A stretch of 64,000 nt of DNA, taken from positions 744,001-808,000 of the forward strand of contig JAYMFD010001271.1 in the NCBI GenBank assembly GCA_035771175.1, written 5' to 3'. This DNA comes from Paratinospora sagittata (lineage: Eukaryota > Streptophyta > Magnoliopsida > Ranunculales > Menispermaceae). This document shows positions 27,164-39,778 of the stretch, in pieces (the first letter of the stretch is position 1; every line of letters starts with the position of its first letter). The position numbers and the translations under genes were made by a program. A model generated the notes under the pieces. That model ran no database searches. It saw nothing but the letters and a program-made list of their open reading frames with translations, and was not told the origin of the DNA.

Positions 27164-27401
27164 CTCTACCCACCTTAAAGGGATTTCGCCCTCGAAAACA
27201 AGTCAAGTAGTGATGAGGGTTATCGGCTTGAGAAGTAGCCACAGGTTGATAAGGAGGCCACTGCATGTGTGCATCACTATTTCCATTGATATTATTTTCA
27301 GACATCTGCGTAGTTATTGGAGTGAAACAATGGATCAAGATAGGTGTAAACAATGTTTCATCCTGGATTGATAAGTGAAAATGATACAATGGATTACATC
27401 A
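27164..27401 (-). promoter_or_regulatory. Element B purine tract and 3' untranslated region
   Basis: The minus strand reads CCTTTAAGGTGGGTAGAG directly before the 3' LTR, the expected plus-strand primer for reverse transcription. The rest is untranslated sequence homologous to 60640-60877. Confidence 0.82.
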
Positions 27402-29782
27402 TCAGTTGGTAGTAGAAAACAATTCAGGGTATTTCTGTTTAATTGTTGCTTTTAGTTCCCATGTTGCTTCTTCCACGCCGTGGTGATCCCAGAGCACTTT
27501 TACAAGTGGTATGCTACGTCATCGTAGTTCTTGAGTTTTTCGATCTAAAAGCTGGATGGCTTTCTCCTGATACGTATTTCCTTCCTCAACCCAAACCTTG
27601 ACTAAAGGGATGATATGCGAAGGATCAGGACAATACTTGCGAAGCATAGATACGTGAAAAACGTCATGAACCTTAGGCATGGACGATGGAAGGGACAGAC
27701 GATAAGCAAGTTTGCCAATACGTTCAATGATCTGAAATGGACCGATATATCGCGGGGAGAGCTTGCCTTTGATTCCAAAGCGTTTGACACCTCTTGTGGG
27801 CTGGACTTTCAGAAAAACAAAGTCCCCCTTATCAAATTCTAAAGGTTGTCTCTGCTTGTCAGCATAGCTCTTCTGTCGACTTTGTGCAACGCGAAGTCGT
27901 TCCCTTACTAGGAAGATCTTCTCAGAAGTCTCTTGAACTAGTTCAGGGCCTAACTGCAGGCCATCTGCCATATCTAACCAGCATATCGGAGATCTGGAAG
28001 GCCGACCATAGAGAGCCTCGTATGGTGCCATGCCGATACTGGTTTGGTAGCTGTTGTTGTATGCAAACTCAGCTAGATGCAAATACTTTGCCCATCCGTC
28101 ATTAAAGTCCAAAATGCAGCATCGTAACATGTCCTTTAAGATTTGGATAAGCCGTTCTGACTGCCCATCAGTCTGAGGGTGGAAGGCTGTGCTCATAGTG
28201 ATTTTAGAACCCATTCTATTCTGGAAGCTTTTCCAAAAGTTGGATGTGAATCGAGGGTCTCGATAAGAGACGATCGTGAGTGGTATGCCATGAAGGCGTA
28301 CGATCTCTCTTTCATATAGTTCAGCAAGTTTGGCGGGATTATCCGTGAACTTTATTGGCAAGAAGTGTGTAGACTTTGTAAGTCTGTCAATGATAACCCA
28401 GATAGCATCTTGCCCTTTATTGTTTCAAGGTAAGGCTGTGACAAAATCCATTACGATGTTCTCCCATTTAAATTCTTCAATGGGTAACGGCTGGAGAAGT
28501 CCAGAGGCAAGTCTTCGTTCTGCTTTGACTTTCTGGCAAACGAGACATCGAGCAATGAAGTCTGCAATTTCCTTCTTCATTCCAGAAAACCAGAATTGTC
28601 GCTTGACATCCTTGTACATCTTGTCACCCCCAGGATGCAAAGCGTACCTCGAACAGTGCATCTCAGTAAGCACGTCTTTACGAACCTCAGGATCGTTCGG
28701 TAGGCAGAGACATTTTTTATAGAAAACGGTGCCGTCTCTAGAGACCGACCAATGAGGAAAGTTCTGGCCGCTGAGTAGAAGGTCTTGTTTCTCCATTAAC
28801 ATAGGGTCATTGGCTTGAGCGGCTGAAATCTTTCGAACGAGCTCAGAGTTGACTGATAATTGAGAGAATCGTGGTCGTGGTCCTTCTACGTTTAGCTGTA
28901 GGTTAAAGTTCTCCAACTCTGTAGCCAACTTTCCCATTTCGTAGTTAAGAGTGCAAGCAACATATGATTTTCTACTCAGGGCATCGGCCACAACATTAGC
29001 CTTTCCAAGATGGTACTGGAGTTGAAAGTCATAATCTTTCAAGAATTCCAACCATCGTCTTTGGTGGAGGTTTAGGTCTCTCTGAGTGTAGATGTACTTA
29101 AGACTCTTGTGATCCGAGAAGACCTCACACCGTTCACCGTATAGGTAATGACGCCATAACTTCAGTGCAAATACCACAGCGGCAAGTTCCAAGTCATGCG
29201 TTGGGTAATTACCCTCATGAATCTTCAGTTGTCTGGATGCATAGGCAACCACTTGGCCTTATTCCATTAGCACGACACCTAAGCCTTGGAGAGAGGCGTA
29301 TAATGAAAATCCAATTGCATTTCTTGGAGTGATAAGTACAGGTGCTGTCGTGAGGCGTTTCTTCAATTCCTAAAATGATGCTTCACAGGCGGGATTCCAG
29401 ATAAATCGCACCTCTTTTCGAGTGAGATTGGTTATAGGTTCAACAATCTTTGAGAAGTCCTTGATGAAGCGTCTGTAATAGCTAGCCAACCCAAGAAAAC
29501 TCCTAATCTGAGTAACAGTGGTAGGCTGCTTTCAGTTTAAAACTGCTTCAACCTTAGAAAGATCTACCTCAATGCCATTGCCTGAAACCACATGGCCTAG
29601 GAATTGAACTCTCTTTGCCCAAAATTCGCACTTACTCAACTTTGCATACAGTTGCTGGCTTCTCAAGGTCTGAAGGACTATCTTCAAATGTATTTTATGG
29701 TCTTCCTCGGTTGTGGAATATATCAAGATGTCGTCCACAAAAACCACCACAAATCGGTCAAAGTATAACTTGAATATGCGAT
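27402..29782 (-). pseudogene. Element B pol remnant (RT part, RNase H, integrase, chromodomain-like tail)
   Basis: Read on the minus strand, this begins inside RT at the D insertion point and keeps FVDD, RNase H and the whole integrase to the C-terminal stop at 27402-27404. A stop replaces an Arg codon at 28425-28427 (CGA to TGA when compared with E), and another stop is at 27519-27521. Further stops and a 6-bp loss lie at 29260-29380. The second integrase catalytic Asp (SDRDPRF) is Tyr at 28263-28265, so this copy could not integrate even if read through. Confidence 0.87.
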
Positions 29783-31384
29783 TGTTACACCCCACCCGGA
29801 CGCGCCTAAACCGGCGGTACACTCACGGACGGGACACACAGTACAAATCTGATTTCATTTAATTCAGAATACTTTTGTACCTAAAATGGTCAAGGGAACA
29901 TACTCCAAAAATCCCCAATGAATCATACAAAGGGTACAAAATGTGGGCCCCATAACCTGCACCCAGTCCACCTTAATTTCCTGTGAAAGATTGGATAATA
30001 ATGGAGTGAGCTTAACGCGCTCAGTGGGTAAATAGTGCATGAGTATAACAATTAATAAAACATACTTCAATATCAAATATCTTAAATACACATGTGAGCA
30101 TCATAATCAATCAATATGTATGTATGCGTGACACCGTCTCGTAATGGTTTGATGAACGTACATCGCCTGAATTCACGTAAAGGAACGATGCTCTGGATTC
30201 ACGTACTGATGTCCCTCCCCGGGTGTAGCCGGGTTCTCATGTACGTCCCTCTCCAGAGAAATATAATGAATAATGAGCAATGCTCCTAACTATTCTATGA
30301 GTCATAAACCATATACGTCCCTAGGTGGTGATATGTATGATGCCAATGCATGAACTGGTCTAGTCTACAGGTCTGGTCTTTTCTTGACATTTAGACTGAC
30401 TTTGGCAACGTCTGGTGATCCTTATCAATGTCGGTGTCACGACGTGCAAGATTAGGACATTCAGTATTACTGTATAAGCTGATAGCTTTCAATAAGACCG
30501 ACTAGATCAGTCCCCAGTTGAGAGGTGAGACACAATGTCTGCTTAAATACGAATCGCCTAGAGCAACCCGCTGCCTCCCGTTCACTATTTAAAGTTACTG
30601 AGGACAAGACCGAGTCTAGTTGAGTAAGATTGACCACAAATCCGGCATTATAATAGTGCAATACATGAATTCCAAATATACAGGCATAAGTGCGGCAGTA
30701 TAAACAGTATATGACATAATGCAGTGTAAAAGAATAGTAAACATAATAATAATTGAATGTAAACTTTAATAAAAGTTATGAAACACGCAAACCTATGTTT
30801 CGTTCCCTACCTTCAGATAAAAACTTCTTCTTTCAGATCTGGCGCTTTCCTCCGGATAAAACTTCGTTGCACCGCTTTCAGATCTGGCGCTTTCCTCCGG
30901 ACAGAACTTTGTTGCACCGCACCGAGAGTCTCAAAAACTTAGAATGTGTGGAAAGGAGAAGAAATTTACAAGAGAAGGTGATTTGGTGTGAGGAATGAGA
31001 AATGAGGAGGTTTCTTATATAGAGATTTTTGCGCCTGAACATTCGGGCATGCGCCTGAACGTTCTGGCATGCGCCTGAACGTTCTAGCACGCGCCTGTAC
31101 GTTCTGGCACGCGCCTGAACGTTCTGGCATGCGCCTGAACGTTCTGGCATGCACCTGTACGTTCAGGATGCCTTGCGCCTGAACGTTTGGGCATGCTTGC
31201 GCCTGAACGTTCTGGCATGCGCCTGAACGATCTGTCATGCGCCTTAACGTTCTGGCATGCGCCTGAAAGTTCTGTCATGCGCATGAACGTTCTGGCATGC
31301 GCCTGAACGTTCTGTCATGCACCTGAACGTTCGGGCGTTGCCCAAGCAGTAATTTTTTTTCTTTGTGAAATACGGGATATTACA
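29783..31384 (-). mobile_element. Element D 3' LTR
   Basis: This is a complete LTR of 1602 bp, starting TGTTACACCCCACCC at 29783 and ending ATATTACA at 31384. It interrupts B's RT just after a GAATATGCGAT sequence; the same pol sequence continues uninterrupted in D near 34000. GCGAT at 29778-29782 is the probable left target site; the partner was lost in a later deletion. Near the left end about 60 bp, including the GCGCGCATTTG region present in other LTRs, is missing. Confidence 0.9.
31031..31332 (-). repeat. LTR promoter array of element D, ~15 units
   Basis: There are fifteen tandem 20-24-bp units with core GAACGTTC; variants are CATTC, TACGTTC, ACGATC and AAGTTC. A TATA box (TATATAA on the minus strand, near 31013-31020) lies immediately beyond the array. 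Confidence 0.88.
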
Positions 31385-31623
31385 CTCTACCCTCCTTAAA
31401 GGGATTTCGACCTCGAAATCAAGTCAAGTAGTGATGAGGGTTATCGGCTTGAGAAGTAGCGACAGGTTGATAAGGAGACCACTGCATGTGGGCATCACTA
31501 TATCCATTGATATTATTTTCAGACATCTGCGTAGTTATTGAAGTGAAACAATGGATCAAGATAGGCGTAAACAATGTTTTATCCTGGGATTGAGAAATGA
31601 AAATAATACAATGTATCACATCA
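31385..31623 (-). promoter_or_regulatory. Element D purine tract and 3' untranslated region
   Basis: The minus strand has CCTTTAAGGAGGGTAGAG abutting the 3' LTR, a typical polypurine tract. The rest matches the 3' untranslated region of B and E. Confidence 0.82.
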
Positions 31624-34600
31624 TCAGTTGGTACTAGAAAACAATTCAGGGTATTTCTGTTTAATTGTTGCTTCTAGTTCCCATGTTTCTTCCTCTACGC
31701 CGTGGTGATCCCAGAGCACTTTCACAAGTGGTATGCTACGTCGCCGTAGTTCTTGAGTTTTTCGAGCTAAAATCTGGATTGCTTTCTCCTGATACGTATT
31801 TCCTTCCTCAACCCGAACCTCGACTAAAGGGATGATATGCGAAGGATCAGGACGATACTTGCGAAGCATAGATACGTGAAAAACGTCATGAACCTTAGGC
31901 ATGGACGATGGAAGGGATAGACGATAAGCAAGTTTGCCAATACGTTCAATGATCTAAAATGGACCGATATATCGCGGGGAGAGCTTGCCTTTGATTCCAA
32001 AGCGTTTGACACCTCTTGTGGGCTGGACTTTCAGAAAAACAAAGTCCCCCTTATCAAATTCTAGAGGTTGTCTCCGCTTGTCAGCATAGCTCTTCTGTCG
32101 ACTTTGTGCAGAGAAGTCATTCCTGTACTAGTGTGATCTTCTCAGAAGTCTCTTGAACTAGTTCAAAGCCTAACTGCGGTCGATCGGCCATATCTAACCA
32201 GCACACCGGAGATCTGCAAGGCCGACCATAGAGAGCCTCGTATGGTGCCATGCCGATACTAGTTTGGTAGTTGTTGTTGAATGCAAACTCAGCTAGATGC
32301 AAATACTTTGCCCATCTGTCCTTAAAGTCGAAAATGGAGCATCGTAACATGTCTTCTAAGATTTGGATAAGCCGCTCTGACTGCCCATCAGTCTGAGGGT
32401 GGAAGGTTGTGCTCATAGTGATCTTAGAACCCATTCTATTCTAGAAGCTTTTCCAAAAGTTTGATGTGAATCGAGGGTCCCGATCAGAGACGATCGTGAG
32501 TGGTATGCCATGAAGGCGTACGATCTCTCTTTCATATAGTTCAACAAGTTTGGAGGATTATCTGTGAACTTTATTGGCAAGAAGTGTGCAGACTTTGTAA
32601 GTCTGTCAATGATAACCCAGATAGCATCTTGCCCTTTATTGTTTCGAGGTAAGGCCGTGACAAAATCCATTGCGATGTTCTCCCATTTCCATTCTCCAAT
32701 AGGTAACGGCTGGAGAAGTCCAGAGGGAAGTCTTCGTTCTACCTTGACTTTCTGGCAAACGAGACATCGAGAAACGAAGTCTGCAATTTCCTTCTTCATT
32801 CCAGAAAACCATAATTGTCTCTTGACATCCTTGTACATCTTGTCACCCCCAGGATGCATAGCGTACCTAGAACAGTGCATCTCCATAAGCACTTCTTTAC
32901 GAAGCTCAGGATCGTTCGGTAGGCAGAGATGTTTTTTATAGAAAATGGTGTCGTCTCCAGAGACCGACCAATGAGGAAGGTCCTGGCCGCTGAGTAGAAG
33001 GTCTCGTTTCTCTATTAACATAGGGTCATTGGCTTGAGTGGCTGAAATCTTTCGAACGAGCTCAGAGTTGACTGATAATTGAGAGAGTCGTGGTCTTGGT
33101 CCTTCGACGTTCAGCTGTAGGTTAAAGTTCTCCAACTCGATAGCCAACTTCCCCATTTTGTAGTTAAGAATGTAAGCAACATAAGATTTTTGACTCAGGG
33201 CATCAGCCACAACATTAGCCTTTCTGGGATGGTACTGGAGTTGAAAGTCATAATCTTTCAAGAATTCCAACCATCGTCGTTAGCGGAGGTTAAGGTTTCT
33301 CTGAGTGTAGATGTACTTAAGACTCTTGTGATCCGAGAAGACCTCAAACCGTTCACCATATAGGTAATGACGCCATAATGTTAGTGAAATACAACAGCTG
33401 CGAGTTCCAAGTCATGCGTTGGGTAATTACCCTCATGAATCTTTAGTTGTCTGGATGCATATGCAACCACTTGGCCTTCTTGCATTAGCACGGCACCTAA
33501 GCCTTGGAGAGAGGCATCGGTGTATAATGAAAATCCAATTGCATTTCTTGGAGTGATAAGTACAGGTGCTGTCGTGAGACGTTTCTTCAATTCCTGAAAT
33601 GATGCTTCACAGGCGGGATTCCAGATAAATCGCACGTCTTGTCGAGTGAGCTTGGTCGTAGGTTCAGCAATCTTGGAGAAGTCCTTGATGAAGCGTCTGT
33701 AATAGCCAGCCAACCCAAGAAAACTCCTAGTCTGAGTAACAGTGGTAGGCTGCTTCCAGTTTAAAACTGCTTCAACTTTAGAAGGATCTACCTCAATGCC
33801 ATTGCCTGAAACCACATGGCCTAGGAATTGAACTCTCTTTGCCCAAAATTTGCACTTACTCAACTTTGCATACAGTTGGTGGCTTCTCAAGGTCTGGAGG
33901 ACTATCTTCAAATGTATTTAATGGTCTTCCTCAGTTGAGGAATATATCAAGATGTTGTCCACAAAAACCACCACAAATCGGTCTAAGTATAATCTGAATA
34001 TGCGATTCATCAAATCCATGAATGCAACAGGTGCATTTGTTAGACCGAACGGCTTAACTAAGAACTCGTAATGACCATACCGAGTTTTGAACGCCGTCTT
34101 GGTGATGTCCGACTCTCGGATCCGGAGTTGGTGATAACCGGACCGTAAATCAATCTTAGAGAAGTATTTGGCATATCTAAGTTGGTCGAACAAGTCATCG
34201 ATCCTGGGCAACGGATATTTGTTCTTGATGGTGACGTTATTCAACTTGCGATAATCGATGCAAAGTCGTAACGAACCATCCTTTTTGAGAACAAACAGAA
34301 CTGGAGCACCCCAGGGTGATGAACCCTTTCGGATGAAGCCATTACTCTCTAATTCCTTAAGTTGTTTGTCTAATTCGACATGGTCGACATTTGACATTCT
34401 GTATGGTGGAATGGAGATAGGCCCTGTCCCTGGTATGAGGTTGATCTCAAAATCGAATTCCCTAACTGGAGGTAAACCAGGAAGGTCATTAAGAAAAACC
34501 GTTAGGAATTCATATATGACTGGAACATCATGTACTTCGAGAGGGTATAGTGCTGGTGAGTTGTTTTCATTGCCAAGGGATAGAGCTCGAAGTTGTGCCT

Positions 34601-36358
34601 TGAAGAGGGCAACGGTTGATTTGTGTATCCATTGCCTCGTTCCCTGAAGCTTGACCAACTCTCCTGTAGGCAAGGTTAAGTGAACTTGCTTCTTCATACA
34701 TTCGATCTTTGCATTCAGTGGTGTTAACCAGTCCATGCCAAGGATGATGTCGAGTCTTCAAAATCATTCACAAATAGATCGGCATATATTATATGTTCTG
34801 ACATTCGAAGCTCACATCGAGAACACTGTAGGTTGACGTCAGCACCAGATCCGAACGGTGATGTGACATGGAGTGTGATGTTTGTGGGTTCAGGATGCAG
34901 GCCTAAATGTCTTACCAATGCTGATGATATAAAAGAATGTGTAGCACCTGAATCAAACAAAACATGCACCATTGTATTGAACAAAGGAAAGATACCTTCG
35001 ATGACATTGTTGTCTGGTAGGGGATGTTGAGCGATGGCGAATGCTCGGCCCTGATTCCGTTGACCCTGGTTCTGCTGGTTCTTCCTGGGTTGGGCATGAG
35101 CAGCAGGTGGTGCTTGTTGGACTGGAATAGCCGGAATAGGTTGCTGAAGGTGCGGACAAAGATGTTTTACATGGCCCTTCTGGCCGCAGTTGAAGCATGT
35201 CGGATGATACTGCGGATGGTTCTGTTGGCCATGCTGATTGTTCTGTTGGCCATGTTGATTGTTCTGTTGGCTATGCTGAATGTGGTGTCGACCACCACCT
35301 CTGCCATTGCCGTTTCGACGGCCACCTCTTCCATAACGACCTTTGCGGCCATGATTTCGGAAACCCTGATGGTTAGGGTGAGAAGGTTCAGCCGCAGGTG
35401 TTGTGGCCTCATTCTTCGAAATCAGGGCTGGGAGGGCAGGGTTTTGATTGTAGTAGGGCTTTTTCTTGTTGCCCTGTTGCAAGCCTTGTTGGGAAAATGT
35501 TGCAGGCCGTTTGCCCTTATTCATTCGCTGTTCCTGTAAGAGTTTCTCTTGTTCAAAGCTCATGGCCTCGTCAACAACCTCTTTGTAAATCTTGAGATCA
35601 AAGATTGATAAGGCTTGCCGAATGTCATGGCGAAGGCCATTATAAAATTTCTTAGTCTTATCTCGCTCCGTTGAGATGGTGGAGAGAGAGTAGACGGATA
35701 ATTCTTTAAATTTTCTAGCATATTCTCTGACGGTCATGGTGCCTTGGTATAACTTTGCGAAGTCTTGTCGCTTCTGCTTCGTCACCGCGCTAGGAAAATA
35801 CTCATCAATAAACATGGACTCGAACTGTTGCCAAGTCATATCGGCTATGTTGACCCGTGGGTCTTCTTTCACTGTGAGCCACCATTTGTTTGCTCCACCA
35901 ACAAGTTGGTAGGTCGCTAGTGGAATTTTGTGAGTCTCATCGACTCCCATTGCATCAAGAGCCTTCTTTCACTCATCCAACCACTTTTGCACCTTATCAG
36001 GATCAATGGTGCCATCGAAAGTAAGAGGTTGTAGCCGCTTGTATTTGGTAATCTGATCGGTTTTAGCTTCCAACCCAAATTTTACAGGTGCTTGAACCGT
36101 GGCAACCTGACTGGCGGCAATCTCACGAACGGCAGTTTGAACATTGGCCTTCATCTCCTCAATAAATCCAGCAAAAAAGGTTTCAATGCTTGAAGGCGTG
36201 GCAAAGGGTGCGGGTGGGGGTAAGATTGCCTGCCCAGATGGAGTGGCAGTGTCGGGTGTGGCCTGTGCTGTTGTCGGAGGCGACGGTTCCTGAATCTCAG
36301 GAAGTGCCTCAACTGTGGGACGAACAGTACGTGGCCTTCCTCTCTTTCTTGTTTGCAT
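31624..36358 (-). pseudogene. Element D gag-pol, full length but broken
   Basis: Colinear with E's gag-pol from ATG 36356-36358 (MQTRKRGRPR) to the stop at 31624-31626. All parts are present: gag, zinc knuckle [14 protein letters not shown] (near 35170-35210), protease DSGATHS, RT with FVDN in place of FVDD (near 33955), RNase H, HHCC and DDE integrase, GPF motif and chromodomain-like tail. Nonsense codons are at 35969-35971 (TGA), 33918-33920 (TAA) and 31954-31956 (TAG). Single-base losses near 34754, 33388 and 32552 shift the frame, and a further deletion near 32109 disrupts it. The changed RT active site and the breaks mean it is inactive. Confidence 0.9.
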
Positions 36359-37142
36359 TTTCTCACTGGCAAGGAGAAAATAAAACCAAGATTAAGAAAC
36401 TGTAGGCAAGTATAATGTTATAGTATGCTCAGCAACAATTTCGAGAGTACTGTAATATTAAAATCACCTATTTTTCTAAGTATAGTGTAAAGTTGTTGTT
36501 GAGGAATCAAAGAATCTTATATATCTCGTATGTGTGGCCATGGTGTAAAAACAAACAAGGTTAGAATGTTTATATAATAAGTAGAAAACTTTGCAAGTAT
36601 TTAAAATGATTTGGTTCTGGTTTTTGTGAACATACATATATTTTATTGAAAATCCATACGAGTCATAAGAATTTTAAGATTTGCCTCGGTAAATAGCCTG
36701 CGCTAACGTTCTATCGCAATCTTATGCATTCAGACGCTTACTCTTAGTCTTTCCGATTATTATCCAAGTTCATGTGTCTCATACCACATGAATTTAGTAA
36801 TAAGGGTGTCAACCAAGTTAAGTTGTATGAACACGGTCTCTAAAAACATTGGCTGAATAGAAGTTCACTAATAGTATCGTCCAAAGTTACTCGTCCCATA
36901 CCGTGTAAACTTAGTGATAATATTAGTAATGCAACTTTCTCCAAATGTTTCTTTTCACACAAGGTCATGGGTTTTCTTACTTCCACATTTTATTTAGTAT
37001 CCTCCAATTTTTTTGTGTCTCATACCACTCCAAAGTTAGTGATACAAAAGAAAAAATGGTTGTAAGTCGGCCCACCAAAGATAGTCTTTAAACAAAACAA
37101 TTTCATTCATATATATCAAAGAAAAGTTTACAATGCCAATAA
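36359..37142 (-). other. Element D untranslated spacer between ORF1 and gag
   Basis: This is homologous to the spacers of A and E. It carries the acceptor-like CTCCTTGCCAG just upstream of the gag ATG. The three GGTATGGGAC-type repeats appear on the plus strand near 36779, 36895 and 37018. The hairpin stem TTCATGTG/CACATGAA is kept in the gag-proximal copy. Confidence 0.78.
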
Positions 37143-38656
37143 TTAATTATGACTTTCTTGTCTACTACCACTCCTTCGAGATCTACTGCTACGTAGAGAA
37201 CGACTACTAACAGAAGGCTGAGAGTTAGCACGCTCTGCGTCGGAGTTGTGCAAACGAGTTAATATATTAGTGTGGCTCTCTTTCAGTGCAGCAATATTGG
37301 ATGCCATTTCATCTAACCGTTCAAGTAGATTAGTCGGTTGTCCCAGTGGTGGTTGATGGGTCGTTTGTCTGGTAGGAGAAGGGTAAGCCATAGACATTGG
37401 GGGAAAGTATGGGTTCATAGGTGGAAGGTAGTTGTTTTGATTGTGCGGGGATCCCCTAACTGGAACTCCTTGGATATTTTGATTTGTTTGTGGTGACGCC
37501 CAATATTGTTGTTGTTGGTTCATAACAACTTGTGGACTAGCTGATACTATACCGTAGGAGTTGGAAGTCTTTGGTACGAAGTGGTGCCTTGAGTGGGTAC
37601 GTTCCAAGTTGGTGGATTTCCTGGAGTACCTTGTCTATCATGACTTTGTGTAGGTTGATTTAGTGTGTCATATAACTCTTCGTCAGTGAATGGACGATCG
37701 GTTGGATCACTATTTAGGGCTGGGTCGGATGTAGGATTTGGGTTTGAATCATTATTTGGGCCTTCTTGGACGCGCATCTTGCGTCGAATTTTGCGAAGGA
37801 AACGTCCATGCTTGTCTCTCATTCTTTCGGCATTTCTTATCGTCGTGCCGAATACATCCTCGTCAGTTACCCCTCCACTTGTGCCATATGTCTTGAAGAG
37901 AGAGGATGTTGTAACTGGTTCAGTGATGAGCTTTGATGTTCCATCGAAAGTGGCGACGTTTGCCTCGAATAGTATCCTAATCAAGACTCCGTAGCCGAGG
38001 AATTCTTTTCTTGAAGGGTGTTGTATTACCCTCAACATTTGTTGGATAATAATGTGAGGTAGGGAGACCTTAATTTTCTTCTCTATGCAGTATAACATCA
38101 GAAGTTGAGCCCTTGACCTAGTGCCTCTAGTCCCCCTTTCTGGCAAGATGTTGCCGTATACAATCTTTCCGAGGCCGGCAAGAGATGGCTTAAGATGATT
38201 GGTTGGGAGGTTGGTGTATGTTGATTGAGTTTAACGAGGGAATTGAACAATTGTTCATTAGATTCTGCGATCTCTGCAACTGTCTGGGGTTCATGTGGAT
38301 CAATAATCCTCTCCTCAATCGGAATCTCCAAAAGGCGAGCAATAATCTCGATATTGATAGGAATTTTCGTTCCCATGAATTGTTGTCTCCAATTTAGGGC
38401 TGATCTCATCTCCGTGAAGTCCCACGTAATTCATGGCTTCATAGAAGGATCTGACCAAGTTGTAAGAGACTTGACCCTCGACTTTGGTTATATTTAACAA
38501 ATCCAGTGTTGCGAGTTTGTCATGAAGGATTGGGCAGAGTCGGAGATCTCTATTGTCGATGCTCCTCATAGTCATAACCTCTCTTTTGGACAATTCTGTT
38601 AGTCTAGTGGGAATTGGTTCCCTGCTAGTGGAAGTTTTTCCTTTCCTGGAGGCCAT
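37143..38656 (-). pseudogene. Element D ORF1, frameshifted
   Basis: This is the same accessory ORF as in E, from ATG 38654-38656 (MASRKG) to the TAA at 37143-37145. It is broken into several frames by indels near 38375, 38110 and 37580. The conserved N-terminal part (SREPIPTRLTELSKREV, VEGQVSYNLVRSFYEAM), the central block (RAQLL-LYCIEKKIKVSLPH), the Pro/Gln-rich linker, the LLERLDEMASNIAALKESH segment and the Ser/Arg-rich tail are all recognisable. The element also carries gag-pol, so ORF1 was part of a complete unit. Confidence 0.85.
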
Positions 38657-39181
38657 TCTTTTGCTGAAAGGAAAATAAATTTGTGTGAAAGACACAAAAT
38701 ATATTCCTAACATTTTTAAGATTTATGGTTTGTCTGCTAGACATTATTTTCGAGTTTTCTTTGGATGTTTATGTCATCATGAAAATTTCTTCATTAATGA
38801 TTTGATGTATATATGTCGTATTCACCTATGAATGTATAGACATATTTAATCATAACTATATATAGTTTCCAAAAACAACTATTTGAAATATGTATATATG
38901 TTGTATTCACATATGAAGGTATAGACATATTTAATCATAACTATATATATAGTTTCCAAAAATCAACTATTTGAAATATGTATATATGTCGTATTCACAT
39001 ATGAATGTATAGACATATTTAATCATAACTATATATATAGTTTCCATAAATCAACTACATATATATATATTTAAAATTAAACTATATAAAAATCATATAT
39101 AGTTGTTTTTAATCCAAATCTTAACTATATATATAATTCATATATATATAGTTCTAGATATATCAAATAAAATTTTTCAAA
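38657..39181 (-). other. Element D leader remnant (AT-rich)
   Basis: This is untranslated leader upstream of ORF1. It contains three imperfect ~115-bp direct repeats beginning with words like ATATGTATATATG and CATAACTATATATAGTTTCC (about 38808-39060). It ends in a T run at 39181, where it is joined to the last bases of B's 5' LTR. Confidence 0.75.
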
Positions 39182-39218
39182 TTTTTTTTTTTTTTTTTGT
39201 GAAATACAGGGTATTACA
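39182..39218 (-). mobile_element. Element B 5' LTR remnant, terminal 37 bp
   Basis: A T run followed by TGTGAAATACAGGGTATTACA is the outer end of a family LTR. It is followed by ATATA, which matches the 5 bp to the left of B's 3' LTR at 25570-25574. A's leader then resumes. This tiny remnant marks the right end of the original B insertion. Confidence 0.85.
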
Positions 39219-39223
39219 ATATA
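39219..39223. repeat. Target duplication of element B, right copy (ATATA)
   Basis: This directly follows the LTR terminus TATTACA of the B remnant and is the partner of 25570-25574. Confidence 0.75.
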
Positions 39224-39760
39224 GTTTTCTAGATATACATTTAATATAAATCTCAACTATTTATAATTCATATATATATATATATATATATATATCTAGA
39301 GATATATATATCTCATATATACATAGATATATAGATACATATATTTAATCATAACAATATATTATATATTTAAATCTAAACTATATAAAAACAATTTATA
39401 GTTTTCTAGATATATATTTAATATAAATCTCAACTATATATAATTGATATATATATATATATATATATAGTTCTAGAGATATATATATCTAATAAAATTT
39501 TTCCATTAGCAATATGGTATATATATATATCTCATTTATACATAGATATATAGATACATATATTTAATCATAACGATATATATAGTTTTCATCAATCTTA
39601 ACTATATATATTTAAATCTAAACTATATAAAAACAATATATAGTTTTCTAAATATATATTTAATATAAATCTCAACTATATATAATTGATATATATATAT
39701 ATATCTAATAAAATTTTTCTTCCCCTAATTTGGTGGACTTGGGTGGGCAGTGGACCGTAC

Positions 39761-39772
39761 GCTCTGATACCA
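39761..39772 (-). promoter_or_regulatory. Element A primer-binding site (initiator Met-tRNA)
   Basis: The minus strand reads TGGTATCAGAGC, complementary to the 3' end of plant initiator tRNA-Met. It lies six bases (39773-39778) from the 5' LTR end. Confidence 0.92.
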
Positions 39773-39778
39773 TTAAAT

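Larger units (their letters stand above)
39219..39778 (-). other. Element A leader, part 2 (AT-rich)
   Basis: This continues the leader interrupted at 25574. It consists of TA-rich repeats with recurring AATATAAATCTCAACTATA words about every 230 bp, ending in the primer site beside the 5' LTR. No gene is seen. Confidence 0.78.

Noticed and set aside
39761..39772. tRNA gene
   Set aside because: Only the 12-bp primer-binding complement of initiator Met-tRNA is present; no tRNA body.
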